Translations under genes and position numbers: made by a program | From: Dinoroseobacter sp965279125 | GTDB lineage: Bacteria; Pseudomonadota; Alphaproteobacteria; Rhodobacterales; Rhodobacteraceae | Length of the DNA: 64,000 nucleotides | Direction: 5' to 3' | Assembly: GCA_965279125.1 (NCBI GenBank) | Contig: CBDIHL010000038.1 | Span: forward strand, 139,447-203,446 | The notes under the pieces: generated by a model | Told to the model about the DNA's origin: nothing | What the model saw: only the letters and a program-made list of their open reading frames with translations | Database searches by the model: none | Shown: piece after piece, positions 58,696-64,000 of the stretch | Layout of the letters: each line of letters begins with the position of its first letter | Position numbering within the stretch: the stretch's first letter is position 1

Positions 58696-59982
58696 ATGGC
58701 TTTGCCTGCGACCAAACAAACCGCGACCGATCTAAGGCTTGAGAGCTTGAGCGTTCCAGAGGGCGGTGCATGGGCGACCGATGCGCGTCATAATGCTCTT
58801 TCGCGTGTGCGTGCCATGGGCTTGCCGCACCGGCGTGACGAGTATTGGAAATTTACCGATCCCGCGCAGTTGGTGACAGCCACACCGAAACGCGCGGCTG
58901 TTTTCGACAATGATGAGCAGCCCTTGTATGAAGCCATAGATCGGTTGAAGGTTGTCTTCATCGATGGCGTATTTGATGCGGATTTATCGGACAACTTAGA
59001 TTTGGAAGGTGTTGAAATTGAAAGACTTTCTGAATGTATGAAGTCAGACATACATTGGGCGCGGGACGTTTACGGTGTTCTGGAAACATCCGGACAGACG
59101 CCCGTGCAGCGCCCGCTTGCAGCCTTGAACACGGCCTTTGCAACAGACGGGATTTGCATCCGCGTGACAGGCAAGGCAAGCAAACCCGTAAGTCTGATTT
59201 ATCTCCATAAATCAGAGAGCTCTGACGCGACATTACATCATGTCGTTAAGCTCGATGAGGGGGCTGACCTGACAATTCTTGAAAACGGCCCTGCTGCGGC
59301 GCGGTTTAACAAGTGTATGGAGATCGACATCGCAGATGGGGCTTCGTTCCATCACGTGCGCGCGCAAGGACGCGATCATGAACGGCAAGCCGTGACACAT
59401 TTGTTCGCTAAGCTAGGAAAAGAAAGCGTTTTCAAGTCCTTCACGATGACAGTGAATGGTATCTTAACCCGCAACGAGGCCGTGATCGAATTTACAGGCG
59501 ATGACGGCGTAGCCCACATTGCAGGTGCCTGTATGGGCGATGGTGAATTTCACCACGATGACACCGTTTTTGTCACCCATGACGCTCTTCGATGTGAAAG
59601 TCGCCAAGTTTTTAAGAAAGTTCTACGAAACGGGGCGAAAGGCGTTTTCCAAGGCAAAATTCTTGTTAAGAAAGATGCGCAAAAGACCGATGGCTACCAG
59701 ATCAGCCAATCGCTTTTGCTGGACGATGATAGCCAGTTTCTCGCCAAGCCCGAGCTTGAGATTTACGCCGATGACGTGGTGTGCTCCCATGGCTCTACCT
59801 CCGGTGCCATCGACGAGACTGGGTTGTTTTACCTGCGCTCTCGCGGCATCCCCGAAGGTCCAGCCACGGACCTCATGGTAATTGCATTTCTTGCTGAAGC
59901 CATTGATGAGATTGAGGATCCCCGCCTCGCCGAAGATGTATCCGAGCGATTGCAAGCCTGGCTTGCGCGACGCCGTGGTTAA
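58696..59982 (+). CDS. sufD: Fe-S cluster assembly protein SufD
   Basis: The product has 428 residues. It has the SufD N-terminal helical region (GLPHRRDEYWKFTDPAQLVT), the right-handed beta-helix core (FHHVRAQGRDHERQAVTHLF, IAGACMGDGEFHHDDTVFVT, GVFQGKILVKKDAQKTDGYQ), and a C-terminal FYLRSRGIPEGPATDLMVIA shared with SufB. It forms a heterodimer with SufB and helps assemble and transfer clusters. It lies 1 nt after sufC and 6 nt before the first Yip1-like gene. Confidence 0.94.
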   Translation: MALPATKQTATDLRLESLSVPEGGAWATDARHNALSRVRAMGLPHRRDEYWKFTDPAQLVTATPKRAAVFDNDEQPLYEAIDRLKVVFIDGVFDADLSDNLDLEGVEIERLSECMKSDIHWARDVYGVLETSGQTPVQRPLAALNTAFATDGICIRVTGKASKPVSLIYLHKSESSDATLHHVVKLDEGADLTILENGPAAARFNKCMEIDIADGASFHHVRAQGRDHERQAVTHLFAKLGKESVFKSFTMTVNGILTRNEAVIEFTGDDGVAHIAGACMGDGEFHHDDTVFVTHDALRCESRQVFKKVLRNGAKGVFQGKILVKKDAQKTDGYQISQSLLLDDDSQFLAKPELEIYADDVVCSHGSTSGAIDETGLFYLRSRGIPEGPATDLMVIAFLAEAIDEIEDPRLAEDVSERLQAWLARRRG

Positions 59983-59988
59983 CGTTGT

Positions 59989-60495
59989 ATGGCGGTAAGT
60001 TCCGACATTGTTGCCAGCTATAGGCGACCACGCCAGGTTATGAACAAACTTTTGTCGCGCGGGGCAAGCGAAGGACAAGCATTGGTTCTCAACTTCTCGG
60101 CGTGTCTGGTGATTTTCATCGCGCAGTGGCCTCGGTTGTCGCGTGAAGCCTATCTCGAGCCCGAAATTCCGCTTGAAGCTCGCTTGGGCGGCGCATTGAT
60201 GGGACTGCTGGTGATTGCGCCGCTTTTGCTCTATGCGCTCGGGGCGCTCAGCCATTTGCTGGCCAAGCTATTGGGTGGGAAGGGCGATTGGTTGGGCGCA
60301 CGGATTGCGTTGTTTTGGTCGCTTCTTGCCGTGTCGCCGGTCTGGTTGCTACACGGACTTGTCGCCGGTTTCATTGGGCCCAGTCTACAGCTGAACCTCG
60401 TGGGGGGCTTGCTTCTGATCGCATTTTTCTACATTTGGATCAGCAACTTGATCGAGGCAGAGCAGGCCCCAACACCGTCTGCACCGATGCTCTAA
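59989..60495 (+). CDS. Yip1-like membrane protein 1
   Basis: The product has 168 residues with four to five transmembrane helices (VLNFSACLVIFIAQWPRL, LMGLLVIAPLLLYALGALSH, LFWSLLAVSPVWLLHGLVAG). The layout resembles the Yip1 family. It begins 6 nt after sufD and is followed after 19 nt by a second Yip1-like gene. Relation to cluster assembly is unknown; two such genes between sufD and sufS recur in Rhodobacterales by my recollection. Confidence 0.68.
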   Translation: MAVSSDIVASYRRPRQVMNKLLSRGASEGQALVLNFSACLVIFIAQWPRLSREAYLEPEIPLEARLGGALMGLLVIAPLLLYALGALSHLLAKLLGGKGDWLGARIALFWSLLAVSPVWLLHGLVAGFIGPSLQLNLVGGLLLIAFFYIWISNLIEAEQAPTPSAPML

Positions 60496-60514
60496 ACACA
60501 ATGAGGCATGCGAT

Positions 60515-61108
60515 ATGACGTGGACGCTAAAAGACGTGTTGGGACTGGTGTTTGAGACCATCACCAATCCGCGTGAAGGGGCCTCGACCGTGTTGAATTT
60601 TGCGCCACCGCGAGACGCGATATGGACGATGCTGGCGTTGGTCGTCGTGCTAAGCGTTCTCCTTGCGCAAGGCACATCGCTATTGTTCTCAGCCGGTCAG
60701 CCCGAAACCGGGCCATTCTCGATGACACCGTTGGTTCTTGGCATCGTGCAGGGCGGCTTGCTGATTGTAATGATCTACGCAACATATTGGATTGGAAAAG
60801 GATTTGGCGGAACGGGATCGTTTGAGGAAACGATGCTGTTGATCACGTGGCTGCAGTTCATACTGGTTTGCTTGCAAATCGCCCAGACGCTGGCGCTGCT
60901 GCTTTTACCGCCTTTGGCCGGATTGATCGGAATCGCAGCGCTGGTCCTTTTCTTCTGGCTCTTGGTGAACTTCGTCGCAATCCTGCATGGCTTCACATCG
61001 CTTGGTCTCGTCTTCGTCGGAATAATCCTGTCCTTCTTCGGAATCGGGTTTGGCCTCGCACTTATCTTAACCATGATCGGGCTTACCCCGGGGATGACCA
61101 ATGTTTGA
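60515..61108 (+). CDS. Yip1 family membrane protein 2
   Basis: The product has 197 residues with five hydrophobic helices and the Yip1 opening VLGLVFETITNPREGASTVL, where a loop before the first helix contacts the membrane surface. LALVVVLSVLLAQGTSLLFS, GIVQGGLLIVMIYATYWIGK and FFGIGFGLALILTMIGL follow. Its last codons overlap the sufS start by 8 nt, so sufS translation is coupled to it. Function is unknown. Confidence 0.78.
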   Translation: MTWTLKDVLGLVFETITNPREGASTVLNFAPPRDAIWTMLALVVVLSVLLAQGTSLLFSAGQPETGPFSMTPLVLGIVQGGLLIVMIYATYWIGKGFGGTGSFEETMLLITWLQFILVCLQIAQTLALLLLPPLAGLIGIAALVLFFWLLVNFVAILHGFTSLGLVFVGIILSFFGIGFGLALILTMIGLTPGMTNV

Positions 61109-62321
61109 TGTTGAATCCGTCCGTCGCGACTTTCCGATTTTGTCGCGCGAGGTAAACGGAAAGCCCCTCGTATACCTCGACAATGGTGCGTCAGCACAAA
61201 AGCCACAAGTCGTAATCGATGCAATTCGCATCGCGTATGAACATGAATATGCAAATGTTCACAGAGGCTTACACTACCTTTCCAACCTTGCAACTGAGAA
61301 GTATGAGGGCGTGCGCGGAACGATTGCACGCTTCCTGAATGCCCCGGAGGAAACAGGTATCATTCTCAATTCGGGCACTACCGAGGGGATCAATACGGTC
61401 GCATACGGATGGGCAATGCCGCGCTTCAAAGCCGGGGATGAAGTCGTGCTTAGCGTAATGGAGCACCACGCCAATATTGTGCCATGGCATTTCTTGCGCG
61501 AACGGCAAGGTGCTGTGTTGCGCTGGGTCGATACGGATGCCGTGGGGGCACTTGACCCTCAGAAGATTATTGATGCCATTGGCCCGAAGACAAAGTTGGT
61601 CGCAATAACGCACCTTTCCAATGTGTTAGGGACACTTGTTGATGTAAAAGCTATCATTGAGGCAGCGCGTGCAAAAGGCGTTCCGGTTCTGGTTGATGGC
61701 AGCCAAGCAGCGGTTCATATGCCGGTTGATTTGTCAGATATGCGCCCGGATTTTTACGCAATCACAGGACATAAGCTCTATGGCCCCTCGGGGTCGGGCG
61801 CGATCTATGTGTCACCCGAGCGACTTGCTGAAATGCGCCCCTTTATGGGCGGTGGCGATATGATCCGTGAAGTTGGGCGCGATATTGTGACGTATAATGA
61901 TGCGCCGATGAAGTTCGAGGCAGGCACGCCTGGTATCGTGCAAACCATTGGTTTGGGGGCCGCGCTCGAATATATGATGGGTGTTGGAATGCAAAACATC
62001 GCCGATCATGAGGCAAGGTTAAGAGACTATACCAAGACGCGCCTTGACGGCCTAAACTGGTTGAATGTCCAAGGTCAAACCACGGATAAAGCAGCAATTT
62101 TTTCGTTCACGCTGGATGGTGCGGCGCATGCGCATGACATCTCAACCGTACTCGACAAACGTGGTGTTGCCGTGCGCGCAGGTCATCATTGTGCCCAGCC
62201 TCTGATGAATCACCTTGGTGTTCCAGCAACCTGCAGGGCCTCTTTCGGTATGTATAATACCGAGGCCGAGGTCGACATCTTGATTGACGCGTTGGAGCTT
62301 TGCCACGAACTCTTTGCATAG
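61101..62321 (+). CDS. sufS: Cysteine desulfurase, group II (SufS)
   Basis: The product has 406 residues, the same length as E. coli SufS. It shows VYLDNGASAQKPQVVIDAIR, NSGTTEGINTVAYGWAMPRF, HHANIVPWHFLRERQGAVLR, and PLP Lys in FYAITGHKLYGPSGSGAIYV. The active loop RAGHHCAQPLMNHLGVPATC carries catalytic Cys364, at the same number as E. coli. Group II desulfurases normally need a SufE or SufU partner, which is not in the window. It is the last SUF gene, followed by a tRNA, with no sufA or sufT next to it. Confidence 0.94.
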   Translation: MFDVESVRRDFPILSREVNGKPLVYLDNGASAQKPQVVIDAIRIAYEHEYANVHRGLHYLSNLATEKYEGVRGTIARFLNAPEETGIILNSGTTEGINTVAYGWAMPRFKAGDEVVLSVMEHHANIVPWHFLRERQGAVLRWVDTDAVGALDPQKIIDAIGPKTKLVAITHLSNVLGTLVDVKAIIEAARAKGVPVLVDGSQAAVHMPVDLSDMRPDFYAITGHKLYGPSGSGAIYVSPERLAEMRPFMGGGDMIREVGRDIVTYNDAPMKFEAGTPGIVQTIGLGAALEYMMGVGMQNIADHEARLRDYTKTRLDGLNWLNVQGQTTDKAAIFSFTLDGAAHAHDISTVLDKRGVAVRAGHHCAQPLMNHLGVPATCRASFGMYNTEAEVDILIDALELCHELFA

Positions 62322-62370
62322 CCTCTTTTGCGATTGCGACCGCTGGGGCAGATCAGTATAGCAATCTTAG

Positions 62371-62447
<77 letters not shown>

Positions 62448-62507
62448 AACTTTTATTCACACTAGGATGGGATGGGCTCTCGCCGCAGCCGAAACTGCTT
62501 GCGTAGC

Positions 62508-63077
62508 TTAGCGACCCCAACTTCGCACTGGTCCGCAATCCATGTGTACAAAGTTGGATCGGGAATACTTGCCGACACCACCTGCATTACACGCGATGGC
62601 CGCGCGTGCGACTTGTGCAACACTGCGAGAGTCCAAACGCAAATCCGCAGCCTCGCCTCGCATGTGCCGGGAATTGCGCGCCACACCGCGTGAACGCGAC
62701 CGCAACATCGCATTTGTCGCCGGAGAGCGATAGCCAGACAGCAATAAATAGGGTTGATCAGTTTCCAACAGACGATGCGCGGCAGCCATCAGATCGATGT
62801 TACGTCGATCCATATCGAATGGCTCGTCACGCCGCCAATCTCTCATGAAGAAATTTACTTCCTTCATGGCCTCTTCAATATACTCACCTTCGATCCAGTA
62901 GATCGTATTCATACGTTCGCCGGTGCGACCATTATACATGCTTAGCATGCGCACATCGCCTGCACCGCGAAGAAAGCCTGCTGCATTTGCGTAGATTGGA
63001 GCTGCTGTCGCCGCAGTTGCGGCAAACGCACCCAGAAGTCCGCGCCGCGTCATTAGCGGTTGTTTGGTCATGCTCAT
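62508..63077 (-). CDS. Exported DUF882 / YcbK-like peptidase (M15-type) protein
   Basis: From the ATG at 63077 the product has 189 residues. A twin-arginine signal (TRRGLLGAFAATAATAAPIY) is followed by the DUF882 domain: MLSMYNGRTGERMNTIYWIE, LETDQPYLLLSGYRSPATNA, NSRHMRGEAADLRL and YSRSNFVHMDCG. The last two carry the His-x6-Asp and the terminal His-x-Asp used by VanX/M15 metal sites. YcbK-like proteins are thought to hydrolyse peptidoglycan and in E. coli are exported by Tat. The start is uncertain: ATG codons at 63077 and 63071 both fit and 63128 is further out. It is divergent from the transpeptidase gene. Confidence 0.85.
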   Translation of the reverse strand: MSMTKQPLMTRRGLLGAFAATAATAAPIYANAAGFLRGAGDVRMLSMYNGRTGERMNTIYWIEGEYIEEAMKEVNFFMRDWRRDEPFDMDRRNIDLMAAAHRLLETDQPYLLLSGYRSPATNAMLRSRSRGVARNSRHMRGEAADLRLDSRSVAQVARAAIACNAGGVGKYSRSNFVHMDCGPVRSWGR

Positions 63078-63446
63078 GGTTGCTGCCTGTCCCATAGTAT
63101 AGGGCCGCTTATGTACGACCTCAATCACACGTTATCCCCAAGTGCCATATATATGACATAAATCGTGAGCGATGGGAAGCTCTGGTAGGTTGGGGCATTC
63201 TAGCACTCTCCAATCTCGGCAAATTCTTGCGCATCTCGTTATTGGTTGGGACTGCGTCTAACCGCCGACAGGCGATTGGGCGTTGCAATCAAGCCGCTCA
63301 ATGTCGATTTCTGCGGCATGACAAGGGCTAACACCTAATTGTGTATGGACAGCTTAACGGGGGTCGCAAAAAGTAGCGAAAATTTGCCGAGTATTGCGCG
63401 TTCTTTGCGCAGCCCCTGCGCGGTGGTTCTGATAAGAGAGGTTCTA
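63078..63446. other. Divergent promoter region between the YcbK-like and transpeptidase-like genes
   Basis: There are 369 bases without a gene. The stretch at 63140-63170 is A+T-rich and may carry the leftward promoter, and 63330-63400 may carry the rightward one. I see no operator palindrome, tRNA or long repeat here. Confidence 0.45.
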
Positions 63447-64000
63447 ATGACGTATTCTCCTGATCGACGCAGTGTTTTGACAATGGCGCTGGCCGGCGGG
63501 TCCGCGATGATGCTGCCGAAACTTGCAAACGCCGCGGTCACTGCGTTCAAACAAGGCGTCGCAGAAGCGGCGTCTAGTGACGATGATCTGGCGCGTTTTT
63601 ATCGCGAAGGGAATTATGCACCGATCTGGACGGGTGAGGCCGACGCGGAACGACGCCGCAGTTTCCTCAATGCGCTGCATTTGGCCGATGATCATGGATT
63701 GCCGTCAGGTCGATATACGCATGAGGCGTTCGTGCGCCTGTTCTCTGACGTGGACAGTGCGCGCAGTCGGGGATTTGCTGAGGTCGAAGCCTCTCGCATG
63801 TATTTAACCTATGCGCGCGACATGCAATCTGGAGCAATCGAGAACCCCGAAGCGATTGACGAAGGTATCGCACGTGCCCTGCCGCGCCGCGACCGTGTCG
63901 AGTTGTTGAAAGCCGTCGCTGGCTCCACGCCCGAAGCCACGATACGTAGCCTCATCCCAACGGATCCCCGTTACACACGGCTTCTCAAGACCAAGATGGA
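63447..64000 (+). CDS. YcbB-like L,D-transpeptidase family protein (partial, 3' end outside window)
   Basis: The visible 184 codons begin with a Tat-like signal (DRRSVLTMALAGGSAMMLPK, cleavage near ANA-AV). The N-terminal scaffold region of the large YcbB-type L,D-transpeptidases follows: LARFYREGNYAPIWTGEADA, ALHLADDHGLPSGRYTHEAF, SRMYLTYARDMQSGAIENPE. The catalytic YkuD domain with its His and Cys would lie beyond 64000, so activity cannot be checked. AAGAGAGG precedes the ATG. Such enzymes make 3-3 cross-links in peptidoglycan, which fits the divergent YcbK-like gene in cell-wall work. Confidence 0.78.
   Translation, partial: MTYSPDRRSVLTMALAGGSAMMLPKLANAAVTAFKQGVAEAASSDDDLARFYREGNYAPIWTGEADAERRRSFLNALHLADDHGLPSGRYTHEAFVRLFSDVDSARSRGFAEVEASRMYLTYARDMQSGAIENPEAIDEGIARALPRRDRVELLKAVAGSTPEATIRSLIPTDPRYTRLLKTKM

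Overview
The window looks like a chromosomal segment of a marine-type alphaproteobacterium of the Rhodobacterales (Roseobacter group). The basis is high GC, the iscR-iscS-sufBCDS layout, a CckA hybrid kinase, GAAC-N7-GAAC SOS and TTAA-N7-TTAA CtrA-type sites, an agl alpha-glucoside operon, TRAP transport and tandem isocitrate dehydrogenases. No transposase, integrase, phage gene or CRISPR array was seen. Both ends cut genes: iorB on the left and an L,D-transpeptidase-like gene on the right.

Layout. 1-6.8 kb: indolepyruvate ferredoxin oxidoreductase (iorBA, minus), divergent from a DctPQM TRAP transporter plus MarR regulator (plus); probably uptake and oxidation of an aryl-pyruvate-like acid. 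6.9-21 kb: an exopolysaccharide locus on both strands, with initiating sugar transferase, three glycosyltransferases, a secreted glycosidase-like protein, Wzy-like polymerase, Wzc-like tyrosine kinase, flippase, a propeller protein of the glucosamine-inositolphosphorylceramide-transferase family and a DUF707 protein. 21.1-22.4 kb: glutaryl-CoA dehydrogenase. 22.4-27.2 kb: a compact chemotaxis operon (cheS-cheY-cheA-cheW-cheR-cheY-cheT order) with no cheB, cheD or receptor gene.

27.3-37.5 kb: a glucoside regulon. lacI, a GH1 beta-glucosidase and glucokinase run leftward; aglEFGAK (ABC importer plus GH13 alpha-glucosidase) runs rightward. Near-identical palindromic operators lie on both sides of the divergent promoter. 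37.5-42 kb: HpcH/HpaI aldolase, a TDT/SLAC1 membrane protein, guaB (its leader can pair with its own ribosome binding site) and rsmB. 42.1-48.9 kb: cckA behind a CtrA-type site, recA behind an SOS box, alaS and a DUF1330 protein. 48.9-54 kb (minus): YitT protein, homodimeric-type icd, monomeric-type idh, a small helical protein and an alpha/beta hydrolase.

54.1-62.3 kb: the SUF iron-sulfur assembly operon. It holds an IscR lacking the three usual cluster cysteines, two different cysteine desulfurases, sufBCD, and extra genes (a 69-residue membrane protein, YbjQ and two Yip1-like proteins). ICE-like palindromes occur upstream of iscR and inside iscS. tRNA-Arg(CCG), a DUF882/YcbK-like exported protein and the start of a YcbB-like L,D-transpeptidase finish the window.

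The observations most worth following are the CheZ-like DxxxQ motif in the last chemotaxis gene, the guaB leader hairpin, the CtrA-type site in front of cckA, the cysteine-poor IscR with ICE-like sites, and the unusual EPS genes. All functional calls come from reading sequence and family knowledge; no database search was run.
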